NCBI GenBank assembly: GCA_945872405.1
Contig: CAMBZT010000017.1
Location: forward strand, 1 to 38,344
Length of the DNA: 38,344 bases
Direction: 5' to 3'
From: Chitinophaga pinensis
GTDB lineage: Bacteria; Bacteroidota; Bacteroidia; Chitinophagales; CAMDFR01
Below the pieces are notes generated by a model. The model was not told the DNA's origin. It worked only from the letters and a program-made list of their open reading frames with translations, and made no database searches. The translations under genes were made by a program, and so were the position numbers. Positions 8,999 to 17,224 of this stretch are shown here, one piece after another. The stretch's first letter is position 1; the number at the start of each line of letters is the position of its first letter.

Positions 8999-11044
8999 AT
9001 GAAAAAAACAATATTTACAACTGCGATATTCCTTCTAATAATGATGGGCGCAATAAGAACAATCGCTTCAAGTCATAGAGAAGCACCACTAATTGCCAAT
9101 GATCCGTTGGCTGACAATACAGACTTATATGCTTTTAGAAGTCCAGATAATCCAAATAAAATTAATATCATTGCATGCTATATCCCAATGCAGTTGGGAC
9201 ATGCGGGACCTAATTACAACTCATTTGGTGAAGGTATAAGATACGAGATTCACATTGATAATGATGTAATGACACCAGGTGATGACATCACTTATCGTTT
9301 TACTTTCTCTAAAATTAATGAAGATCCTACTACCTTTTTTAATATTCGTTTAGGCAAGCAAAATTTAAAAACAACTTACAGATTGGAGAAGAGCACGGAT
9401 GGAGGAAGCACCTTTACAACAGTAGTTGCAGTAGGTATTGTACCTCCAAATAATATTGGTCCAAGAAGTATTGGAAGCACTGCTGGATTGAATACAACTT
9501 ACTCAACTTTATTCAATAATGCAATTACTACCGCTACCAGTGGAGAGACAGTTTTTTGTGGTCCTACCGATGATCCTTTCTTTGTGGATTTAGCGGGTAT
9601 TTTTGATCTAGGAGATGCTCCAAGAATAGGTGCTAAAGATGGTTTAAGGTGTATGAATGTTTCTACAATTGCTTTGCAGATTGATATTTCGGCATTGCAA
9701 AAAGATGGTCAACCCGTATCAATGGCAAGTGATATATTAGATGCAGACTATGTAATTGGTGTTTGGGCATCGGCAAGTCGTCAACAAGTAAGAACACTGA
9801 ATACGGATGGAACAATGACTCAGTCAGGACCTTGGGTACAAGTATCTAGACTTGGTATGCCATTAACTAATGAGGCAGTTATACCAATTGGTAAAAAAGA
9901 TTTGTGGAATAGTTTGACACCTTACCAAGATTTAGATAGTCTAGCGGTATTTGGTAAATATTTCTATCAGCCAGAATTGGCCTTGTATATGGATGCGACG
10001 TTATTTGGTGGTGCAGTTCCAGCAATGGCTAATTTAAGAGTTCAAAGAAATTCATTGGGCGCATTTGGTTTTGGTAATAATCAAAAAGGATTGTATGATC
10101 TAAAAGGAACGGTTGCGTTAGCAGGAACGGCTTTAGACGATGCAATTTTCGGCACTTTATTGTTGCCAGATTCTACCTCTCCAAGAGCTGTTGACTTGTG
10201 GCCTATATTTCATACAGGTGTTCCGAATTTAGCGCCGTATCACCTTGCCACAGGTAAAGCAGGCAATCCATTAGCAAATGGAAAACCATTTATCAATAAC
10301 TTTTTACCAAATGGTGGTGATATGTTGAGACTGAATATGGCTGTTCCTGCAACACCTAGGACAGATCCTAAATTCAATTCATTAGGATTAGTGTATGCTG
10401 CTGTATTGGGTTTAACAGATACTGCTTATAATACAAATGCATTATTGCAAATGATACCAAATATGGACGGATTTCCAAATGGAAGAAGATTGGAGGATGA
10501 TGTAACAAGAATTGAATTACAAGCAGTAAGTGGCGTGGTGTTAGCAGCAATAGGATTATGGTATGACGATTATAGTGGTTCGGGCTCACCGGTAACACCA
10601 AATTTAATAAACGTATTATCTTATACAACCAATATTGAACGGAATGATACCACTTTTAGACCTGCATTCCCTTATGTGCAAACACCATGGGGGGGGACAG
10701 GCGATTGTAGTGGAGAGGCTGTTGCTTATACACAACCTGCAATATTAGATCCATCATATACTGGTTTGTTAGGAATTGGCGCACCTCAAGTGATTGTATA
10801 TACGTTTCCTAATCCATTTATGAATACAAATTCTGTGCAATTTATGATTGCTAGATCAATGAATATTCAAATTCAATTGTATGATATGAATGGTGTTTTG
10901 GTTAAAAAGATAATGAACCAAGATCAACATGCTGGCGCACATACCGTTGAATGGAGTGGTGCAGAATTGCAAAAAGGTTTGTATATTTTAGAGATTGCGA
11001 GTGAGAACAAAACACTTCAAACCATTAAAGTATCTAAGTTTTAG
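8999..11044 (+). CDS. DUF4331 secreted protein with T9SS C-terminal sorting domain (paralogue 2)
   Basis: A 681-aa paralogue of the preceding protein, collinear along the whole DUF4331 domain (residues about 24-565). A signal peptide ends just before SSHREAPLIANDP. After a short linker it adds a C-terminal type IX sorting domain: FPNPF, then IQIQLYDMNGVLVKKI, HTVEWSGAELQKGLYIL and a basic end TIKVSKF. This predicts export across the outer membrane and surface attachment or release. The pair arose by tandem duplication; some stretches remain almost identical at DNA level (8557-8663 against 10304-10410). The pair is closed by the terminator at 11087-11122. Substrate or partner is unknown. Confidence 0.93.
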   Translation: MKKTIFTTAIFLLIMMGAIRTIASSHREAPLIANDPLADNTDLYAFRSPDNPNKINIIACYIPMQLGHAGPNYNSFGEGIRYEIHIDNDVMTPGDDITYRFTFSKINEDPTTFFNIRLGKQNLKTTYRLEKSTDGGSTFTTVVAVGIVPPNNIGPRSIGSTAGLNTTYSTLFNNAITTATSGETVFCGPTDDPFFVDLAGIFDLGDAPRIGAKDGLRCMNVSTIALQIDISALQKDGQPVSMASDILDADYVIGVWASASRQQVRTLNTDGTMTQSGPWVQVSRLGMPLTNEAVIPIGKKDLWNSLTPYQDLDSLAVFGKYFYQPELALYMDATLFGGAVPAMANLRVQRNSLGAFGFGNNQKGLYDLKGTVALAGTALDDAIFGTLLLPDSTSPRAVDLWPIFHTGVPNLAPYHLATGKAGNPLANGKPFINNFLPNGGDMLRLNMAVPATPRTDPKFNSLGLVYAAVLGLTDTAYNTNALLQMIPNMDGFPNGRRLEDDVTRIELQAVSGVVLAAIGLWYDDYSGSGSPVTPNLINVLSYTTNIERNDTTFRPAFPYVQTPWGGTGDCSGEAVAYTQPAILDPSYTGLLGIGAPQVIVYTFPNPFMNTNSVQFMIARSMNIQIQLYDMNGVLVKKIMNQDQHAGAHTVEWSGAELQKGLYILEIASENKTLQTIKVSKF

Positions 11045-11086
11045 TGAAGGTATAAGATCGATTAATAGGTTTTTTCAATTAGGTAT

Positions 11087-11122
11087 GATGGTTGTCTGTT
11101 TCCAGGCAACCATCTTTTTTTT
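11087..11122 (+). terminator. Rho-independent terminator after the DUF4331 pair
   Basis: A 12-bp stem (11087-11098 with 11103-11114, GATGGTTG / CAACCATC with one G-U wobble) and four-base loop are followed by eight T residues (11115-11122). It separates the DUF4331 pair from the TPR gene. Confidence 0.92.
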
Positions 11123-11195
11123 AGTGAAAAAATCCAAGCAGAAATCCTTCTCGTATATGGATTCATATAATTGAAAAAAACTAAACAAGAACCAA

Positions 11196-12530
11196 ATGAA
11201 AAAGACAGTTATCTATGCAAGCTTAGTATTACTCATGATAGGACTAGTTTACTTTATAGTAATTAAAAACAAACATCAAAAAGAAGGTCCAATATTGCTT
11301 AAAGACAGAGTAGGACTCTTGAGTCAAAGTGCTGAATGGCCAGCAACCAAACAGAAAGCCACAGAATTGTTAGCCAAAATTGAGTTAGATAAAGAAGATG
11401 AGGATGCCAAGTTGAAGTTAGCGGAACTTTATATTCAAGAGGCAAGAATCACTGGCGACCATGTTTATTATGATAAAGCAGCTATGCACTACGTGAATAT
11501 GGTACTCGTGAAGGATTCCACGAACTTTGAAGCAGTAACCTATAAATCCCTAATATATTTATCACAACATCATTTTCAAGACGGTTTAAATTACGCGTTG
11601 AAAGCAGTTGCCATTAATCCGTATAATGCTTTTGTTTATGGGATGTTAACAGATGCCTATGTTGAACTAGGCGATTACGATATGGCAGTTGCATCCGCAG
11701 ATAAAATGGTGAGTATAAGACCAGATATTCGTTCTTATTCAAGAGTTTCTTATTTAAGAGAAATTTATGGCGATTATCCAGGTGCTATTGATGCCATGAA
11801 GTTAGCAGTGGAAGCTGGTGCACCTGGGGATGAAAGTAGTGCTTGGGCACGTGTACAATTAGGACATCTATATGAAAACACAGGCGAAATAAAAAATGCT
11901 GAAATGCATTATATGATTGCCTTGGAGGATAGACCTGACTACGCATATGCTTATGCCGGTTTGGGAAGAATTAAGAAAGCTAATAAAGATTACAAAGGAG
12001 CTGTTGAATATTTTAAAAAGGCAGATGCCTTGGTGATAGATTATTCTTTTAAAGATGATTTATCAGATTTATATGCTTTAACTGGACAAAAAAACGAGGC
12101 TAAAAATATTGCTGAACAAGTAATTAATGAATTGAGTGCAGCTTCTGCAAGTGGTCTAACCGATGAGAATATAGGCCATTATGCTGATAGAGAATTAGCT
12201 TATGTGTATATAAAAGCTGGAAAATATGATAAAGCGGTAGAACATGCAATAGCAGAGTACAATAGACGTCCAAACAATATTGATGTAAACGAGTGTTTGG
12301 CATGGGTATACTATCAGCAGAAGGATTATACTAAGGCAGCTAAGTATATTAGAGTTGCAAATAAAACCAAGAGTAAAAATCCTGTAATGTTGTGTAGAGC
12401 AGGCTTGATTTTGGCTAAAGTGGGCGAGTCAGTAAATGCAAAATTATATTTGTCTCAAGCCTTAAAAGACAAGCCAAATATTGATCCGGCGTTAGTGATG
12501 AACTGCTCACAAGTACTGTCTACCCTTTAA
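11196..12530 (+). CDS. Membrane-anchored tetratricopeptide-repeat protein
   Basis: A 444-aa protein with an N-terminal signal anchor (hydrophobic residues 6-23, followed by KNKHQKE). The rest is helical and built of TPR-like units from about residue 60 to the end; clear ones contain AVASADKMVSIRP, AEMHYMIALEDRPDYAYAYA, AVEYFKKADAL and AVEHAIAEYNRRPNNIDVNE. TPR arrays bind other proteins, so this is likely a scaffold in the periplasm or on the membrane. The HupE-like gene starts 10 nt downstream, making a two-gene unit, and the DUF4331 genes lie directly upstream. The context suggests a role in producing, receiving or localising the DUF4331 proteins, but that is inference. Confidence 0.85.
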   Translation: MKKTVIYASLVLLMIGLVYFIVIKNKHQKEGPILLKDRVGLLSQSAEWPATKQKATELLAKIELDKEDEDAKLKLAELYIQEARITGDHVYYDKAAMHYVNMVLVKDSTNFEAVTYKSLIYLSQHHFQDGLNYALKAVAINPYNAFVYGMLTDAYVELGDYDMAVASADKMVSIRPDIRSYSRVSYLREIYGDYPGAIDAMKLAVEAGAPGDESSAWARVQLGHLYENTGEIKNAEMHYMIALEDRPDYAYAYAGLGRIKKANKDYKGAVEYFKKADALVIDYSFKDDLSDLYALTGQKNEAKNIAEQVINELSAASASGLTDENIGHYADRELAYVYIKAGKYDKAVEHAIAEYNRRPNNIDVNECLAWVYYQQKDYTKAAKYIRVANKTKSKNPVMLCRAGLILAKVGESVNAKLYLSQALKDKPNIDPALVMNCSQVLSTL

Positions 12531-12540
12531 GACTCGCACA

Positions 12541-13197
12541 ATGAGACAATACCAGAGACAATTAATATTGTTGATGTGTTTTCTTTTGCTATCAAAAGTC
12601 CTATCGGCACATACCATCAATTATCAACTGGAGCAAAGTCCGATCCATTCGGTTGTTTGGTACTATTTAAAACTTGGCTTTCAACATATAATACCATTAG
12701 GTTTAGATCATATTCTGTTTATCATTTGCTTATGTTTATTGACAAATAAGTTAAAGATAATCTTGTGGCAAGCAACTGCCTTTACAGTGGCACATACTAT
12801 CACTTTAATACTTACGATGAAAGGTCTGGTAATGGTTTCCTCCTCATTGATAGAACCAATTATTGCACTTTCCATCGCCTTTATTGCCATAGAGAATATC
12901 TTTTTTAAAGAATTGAAAGTATGGCGGATTTTGTTGGTATTCTTTTTTGGATTGATTCATGGGATGGGCTTTGCAGCAGCATTGAATGAATTAGGACTTC
13001 CCAGAAATGCTTTTTATACCTCATTAATATCTTTTAATGTAGGGGTTGAATTGGCACAGGTAAGTATTGTTTTAATCATCTTTTTTTCAATCATCAAAAC
13101 TTTTGAGCAAAAGATATGGTATCGTTTAAGAGTTGTATATCCCATTTCTATTTGTATCGCTTGTGTTGCGTTCTATTGGACATTTACAAGAATCTAG
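12541..13197 (+). CDS. HupE/UreJ-family membrane protein
   Basis: A 218-aa polytopic protein with about six hydrophobic helices and the HupE/UreJ signature: GLDHILFIICL (from about residue 55), TVAHTITLIL, an acidic residue in EPIIALSIAFIAIEN and the conserved FGLIHGMGFA. Named members are linked to nickel (HupE) or urease (UreJ) systems, but the broad family occurs in many Bacteroidota away from such enzymes, and no hydrogenase or urease gene is present here. A role in metal or small-solute movement is therefore only a possibility. It follows the TPR gene by 10 nt. Conserved histidines in the membrane segments would suit metal binding. Confidence 0.85.
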   Translation: MRQYQRQLILLMCFLLLSKVLSAHTINYQLEQSPIHSVVWYYLKLGFQHIIPLGLDHILFIICLCLLTNKLKIILWQATAFTVAHTITLILTMKGLVMVSSSLIEPIIALSIAFIAIENIFFKELKVWRILLVFFFGLIHGMGFAAALNELGLPRNAFYTSLISFNVGVELAQVSIVLIIFFSIIKTFEQKIWYRLRVVYPISICIACVAFYWTFTRI

Positions 13198-13336
13198 AAC
13201 ACCTTTTGGTAAAGCAGAACGAAAAATAATTCTTCCATTATATTGTTTCACTATTTTTTTGTAAATTAATGAGCGTGTCTGTAAACGATTTTTAGTTTCA
13301 GATTTTTATCATTAACATTACAATCACATTCGTATT

Positions 13337-13882
13337 TTGTTGACTCAAACAATCACTCTTACTGAAGAAGAATTAGTTCTTGCCTTGCAGCAAAACAGTA
13401 AGGAGGCTTATGAATATCTTTATGACAATTATAGTAAGGCTCTTTATGGAGTTATCTATAGAATTGTTTCTAACGAAAATATTGCTGCAGATATCTTGCA
13501 AAGTAGTTATATGAAAATTTGGAAAAATATTTCCAATTATGATAAAACAAAAGGCAGGCTATATACTTGGATGTTGAACATTACCAGAAATGAAGCCATT
13601 GATACAATAAGATCTAAGGATTATAATACCAATGAAATAAACCGAAGTGACCTTAAAAACGTATCTGTAAATAGTATGTCAGATTTAAGTGTTAAACCAG
13701 ACGAAATTGATTTGAATTCATTAGTAGGGAAATTAGATCCAAACGAAAGAATTATCGTAGACTATATGTATTTTAAAGGCTATACACAATCAGAAATTGC
13801 AGAGGAATTGGGCATACCTTTAGGAACTGTAAAAACAAGAATTAGAAAGGCTGTCATACATTTAAGAAAATATTTTAATTGA
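13337..13882 (+). CDS. ECF-type RNA polymerase sigma factor
   Basis: A 181-aa sigma-70 family factor of the extracytoplasmic-function class. Region 2 spans roughly residues 20-90 (YLYDNYSKALYGVIYRIVSN, then RLYTWMLNITRNEAIDTIR) and region 4 about 125-178 (ERIIVDYMYFKGYTQSEIAE, LGIPLGTVKTRIRKA). No ATG exists between the upstream in-frame stop (13313) and region 2, so translation must begin at a TTG (13337 or 13340) or another unusual codon. The anti-sigma gene follows after 1 nt, the normal sigma/anti-sigma pairing, but that gene is broken. No convincing promoter motif was found in the 139-bp leader. Confidence 0.93.
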   Translation: MLTQTITLTEEELVLALQQNSKEAYEYLYDNYSKALYGVIYRIVSNENIAADILQSSYMKIWKNISNYDKTKGRLYTWMLNITRNEAIDTIRSKDYNTNEINRSDLKNVSVNSMSDLSVKPDEIDLNSLVGKLDPNERIIVDYMYFKGYTQSEIAEELGIPLGTVKTRIRKAVIHLRKYFN

Positions 13883-13883
13883 T

Positions 13884-14781
13884 TTGGAAACAAAAGCGTA
13901 CACAGAATCTGGAATTTTAGATTTATATGCCATGGGCACACTTTCAGCTGAAGAGAAGGTAGGAGTGGAGTGTATGATAGCAGCTCATCCTGAGATACAA
14001 GCAGAATTAGAATTGATTCAAAATGTGATAAATAGTTATGTTGGCAGTTTTGAAAAAACTCAACCTGCCGATGTTAAAGCGAAGATTATAGGTGCCATGG
14101 ATTTTAGTGTAACTTCTTCTTTAGATATTACGAATAAAAGACAGATTCATAGTTAAGAAGAATTTACGATAAAAAAAACACAAATCGATGACTTACATTC
14201 GTTGAAAGATAATGAAAGCTCTAGTTTGTAAAATCCTTCACGTCAGATTGGAAGCTTTATACAATGGGGTATTGCTGCAAGTATTTTACGCATAACAGTG
14301 AGTGCGTGTTTTAATTATTCTTTAACTTCTTCTCTTAATTCAAAGAAACAACAATTAGCAGAAGCCAACCAAATAATTGGTAAATTAAAAGATTCTACAC
14401 TAGCAAAGGAACAAGAGATTGGTTTGATGGCAAAGGATTTGGAGATAATGTTAATACCTGTAAATATTAGTGATTCAATTGGGAGGTTTGCCTTTGTTAC
14501 CAAATGCTGGAGCTACCGTGATATGGAATAAAATTACCAAGACCATAAATATTGCATTGAATAAAATGCCGATACAAGATGCTGAAAAGCAATATCAACT
14601 TTGGACTATTGTAGATGGCAAACCTGTTGATTTAGGTGTATTGCCTCAAACTTATGATGGAAGCAGCATCCTGAGTGCCAAGTCTGTGTCAGAACCTCAA
14701 GCTTATGCTATTACCATCGAACATAAAGGTCGAAGCGTCAGTCCCATAATAGATCAGATGATTGTTGTAGGTAATCTATAA
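13884..14781 (+). pseudogene. RskA-type anti-sigma factor, disrupted by two stops and a frameshift
   Basis: The pieces make up one anti-sigma factor of the Bacteroidota RskA type. Frame 1 runs from a TTG at 13884 and encodes the N-terminal sigma-binding part (ESGILDLYAMGTLSAEE...). It meets TAA at 14154, stays homologous-looking, meets TAA at 14229, and continues with the membrane helix (QWGIAASILRITVSACFNYS) and a coiled coil (KKQQLAEANQIIGKLKDST). Near 14470-14490 the reading frame must shift to recover LPNAGATVIWN and the RskA C-terminal domain (QYQLWTIVDGKPVDLGVLP to DQMIVVGNL). At most a 90-aa soluble N-terminal fragment can be made. Sequencing error could explain one lesion but hardly three. 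The sigma gene just upstream is intact. Confidence 0.88.
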
Positions 14782-14819
14782 TTTTTGTTTCCCTTCTCAA
14801 GAAACTCCATATCTATTCA

Positions 14820-14933
14820 TTTTTTTGTAATTCCAATCTCGCATGAGGGATAGACGTGAAAAGCCCGGACTTCAAGGAGGACTTGGCACAGATAGCCCGA
14901 CCACTGCTCTTGTATTTAGCAGTGGGCATGCCC
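14820..14933 (+). repeat. Structured intergenic repeat, copy A2 (114 bp)
   Basis: Direct-orientation copy of 6986-7099 with three mismatches. It carries the same CCACTGCT / AGCAGTGG hairpin and the GCATG / CATGC closing pairs, and lies between the anti-sigma pseudogene and the metallophosphoesterase gene. It too begins with a seven-T tract, although no terminator hairpin precedes it here. Together with A1 it brackets the whole DUF4331-TPR-HupE-sigma block. Confidence 0.85.
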
Positions 14934-15000
14934 ATTAAGGTGTTATTCTCTTAATAACACGCGGAACTATTCCTGCTGCTTTTTTCTTTATCTTTATACG

Positions 15001-16773
15001 ATGAAAAATCCTTTATTAGACAATAAATTCGCGAAGTTTATCATCAATGAAAGGCGATTTCATTCATTGGACGATGAGGATACTTATGACTTTGAAAGAC
15101 AGGAAATGGTCTCATGGTTTCATATTCCACAATTGGCAGCAACTGGCTTCAGAGCTGTAGTTTCAAATTTATTTGGTTCGTTTGCAGACAAGCGAGAAAT
15201 TATGGCGCTACTTGCAGAAAGCGTAAATGAAGCATATTGTTATACAGAAAAGGACGAAGTATGGGTAGATTATATTGCAGACTTGGGCGATGGTTTCGAT
15301 AGTACTTATACGATGGCGCATTTATTGGCGCAGCAAGAATTATTGATAGCGGGAACGACTTTGCCACGAGGCGATATTTTAATTTTAGGTGGCGATCAGG
15401 TGTATCCAACAGCAAGTAGAGAGGAGTACAGAAATCGTTTCAAAGCACCATATAACTTAGCTTTTCCCTTCAGCAATGATATTCCAAAAGCGGATATGTA
15501 TGCCGTTGCTGGAAATCATGATTGGTATGATGGGTTGAATAATTTTATCCGGCTTTTTTGTAGACAAAGATTAGTTGGAAATTGGCAAACAAAACAGGCT
15601 AGAAGTTATTTTGCAATTGAGTTACCACATAACTGGTGGATTTGGGCAATCGATGTTCAGTTAGAGGGCGACGTAGATCAGGTGCAATTGAATTATTTTG
15701 AGGGATTAAAAAATAGAATGAAAGCCAATGACAATGTGATATTGTGTACTGCAGAACCGAGCTGGGTATTTTATGCAGATGGCAAGAATGCAGGATATAG
15801 AAGTCTTCGTTATTTTGAAGATCGCTTTTTTAATGATGCTCATAAGCCTTTAAATTACATACTTTCACTAACTGGTGACTTACACCATTACTCGAGATAT
15901 ACGGCAAGTACAGAAGGAGTGAAGATGCAGAAAATAGTAAGTGGCGGTGGTGGTGCGTTTTTGCATCCAACACATAATTTGCCGGAAAAATTGTATGGTT
16001 TAAGAGAGGGAAATTTTAATCTAAAGGCAACGTTTCCTTCTAAGAAGGATAGTTCATCACTCTCTCGAAGGAATTTCTTATTCCCATTGTATAACAAGTC
16101 TTTCAGTTTGTATGTAGGTGCTTTCTTTTTGTTAATTACATGGATTATTGAAAGTAAAAAATTCATTTCAGGTAGTGGCGAATCAGCCACTTTTATGAAT
16201 CATATTAGTCAGATTGGCACAGCTAATTTTTTTGATTTTATACTTACCATTAAAGATCTGTATTTAAATAACCTGATTCTTTTGGTTTTTAATTGGGCAT
16301 TGATTGGTACCCTGTATTTGCATGCCGATATTCCCACAAATCAGAAATATAAGCCAATTGTCTATAAAATTTTTGGAGCACTGCATAGTATTGTCCAGAT
16401 TATTGTGTTTTATCATATTTTGTGGTTTATTTCACACGTTCATCTGTTCCAAAATAATATCTACAATAATATTATGACTCAATTGATGATTTATCTGATT
16501 GGTGGTTTTGTGGTGAGTACCATTTTTGGTATTCACCTTTTCATTTCTAATCATTTGTTAGGAAACCACGATAATGAATCTTTTAGTTCACTACGTTATG
16601 AAGGTTTTAAAAACTTTTTGAGAATACGTGTAAGCAATGAGGGACTTACAATATATCCGATTGGGGTAACGGAAATTAGTCGATGGGTTTTGAATGATAA
16701 AAAGAATAAAGCTACAACATCAAAGGCGCCAAAAACAGAATTGATTGAAGATCCAATTCAAATAAATGTTTAA
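15001..16773 (+). CDS. Calcineurin-like metallophosphoesterase with C-terminal membrane domain
   Basis: A 590-aa protein. The N-terminal half has the dinuclear-metal phosphoesterase blocks: DLGDGFD (94-100), GGDQVYP (130-136), GNHDWYD (171-177) and GDLHHYSRY (292-300). The C-terminal half carries four predicted transmembrane helices (about 366-383, 423-441, 457-480, 493-517), then a soluble tail. The GNHD and GDLHH spacing supports an active enzyme; the substrate is unknown. With no signal peptide the catalytic domain probably faces the cytoplasm, anchored by its C-terminus. It sits 28 nt before sufE. Downstream of repeat A2, it may start a new transcription unit. Confidence 0.85.
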   Translation: MKNPLLDNKFAKFIINERRFHSLDDEDTYDFERQEMVSWFHIPQLAATGFRAVVSNLFGSFADKREIMALLAESVNEAYCYTEKDEVWVDYIADLGDGFDSTYTMAHLLAQQELLIAGTTLPRGDILILGGDQVYPTASREEYRNRFKAPYNLAFPFSNDIPKADMYAVAGNHDWYDGLNNFIRLFCRQRLVGNWQTKQARSYFAIELPHNWWIWAIDVQLEGDVDQVQLNYFEGLKNRMKANDNVILCTAEPSWVFYADGKNAGYRSLRYFEDRFFNDAHKPLNYILSLTGDLHHYSRYTASTEGVKMQKIVSGGGGAFLHPTHNLPEKLYGLREGNFNLKATFPSKKDSSSLSRRNFLFPLYNKSFSLYVGAFFLLITWIIESKKFISGSGESATFMNHISQIGTANFFDFILTIKDLYLNNLILLVFNWALIGTLYLHADIPTNQKYKPIVYKIFGALHSIVQIIVFYHILWFISHVHLFQNNIYNNIMTQLMIYLIGGFVVSTIFGIHLFISNHLLGNHDNESFSSLRYEGFKNFLRIRVSNEGLTIYPIGVTEISRWVLNDKKNKATTSKAPKTELIEDPIQINV

Positions 16774-16801
16774 ACATCTATTAATTTAAATATAGAATCT
16801 T

Positions 16802-17209
16802 ATGAGTATACAAATCAAAGAAGCAGAAATTATTGACGAGTTTGATTTATTTGAAGACGCTCTTGACAAGTATGAACTGATCATAGAAATGGGTAAGCAG
16901 ATGCCTGTATTAGCTGATATGTATAGAACAGACGAGTTGCTTGTAAAGGGCTGTCAAAGTCAAGTTTGGCTGCGTGCCTATAAAACGGATGATACAATAT
17001 TTTATCAGGCAGATAGTAATACAATTATCACCAAAGGAATTATTGCTTTATTGGTAAAAATACTAAGTGGCGAAACTGCTGCTGATATTTTAGCATACAA
17101 TATGCATGTGATTGACGCCATACAACTAAAAGAGCATCTTACCAGTCAAAGAAGTAATGGCTTGGCTTCTATGGTTCAGAAGATGAAATTTTATGCAGAA
17201 GTTTTGTAG
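16802..17209 (+). CDS. sufE: SufE-family cysteine desulfurase sulfur acceptor
   Basis: A 135-aa SufE-like protein. It takes persulfide sulfur from the cysteine desulfurase SufS and passes it to the SufBCD scaffold for Fe-S cluster assembly. The sulfur-accepting cysteine is C51 in KGCQSQVWL, the family signature, and the flanking helices match in length. It is not next to other suf genes in this window. It follows the metallophosphoesterase gene by 28 nt and converges on the GHMP-kinase gene with only 15 nt between the stops. Confidence 0.94.
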   Translation: MSIQIKEAEIIDEFDLFEDALDKYELIIEMGKQMPVLADMYRTDELLVKGCQSQVWLRAYKTDDTIFYQADSNTIITKGIIALLVKILSGETAADILAYNMHVIDAIQLKEHLTSQRSNGLASMVQKMKFYAEVL

Positions 17210-17224
17210 CGTGAAGGGTGAACT

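Noticed and set aside
12541-13197. Nickel transporter of a hydrogenase or urease operon
   Set aside because: No hydrogenase or urease gene is nearby; only the broad HupE/UreJ family can be claimed.
13198-13336. ECF-type promoter upstream of the sigma gene
   Set aside because: TGTAAA and CGTGTCT are present but spaced only 8 nt apart, too close for a -35/-10 pair.
14298-14781. Two separate small genes after the anti-sigma N-terminal part
   Set aside because: Their translations are the membrane/coiled-coil part and the RskA C-terminal domain of the same anti-sigma factor, separated only by stops and a frameshift, so they are pieces of one pseudogene.
14843-14938. A 31-codon reading frame inside repeat A2, starting MRDRREKPGL
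   Set aside because: In repeat A1 the same frame hits TAA at 7038-7040 because of two of the three mismatches; the structure rather than the frame is conserved.
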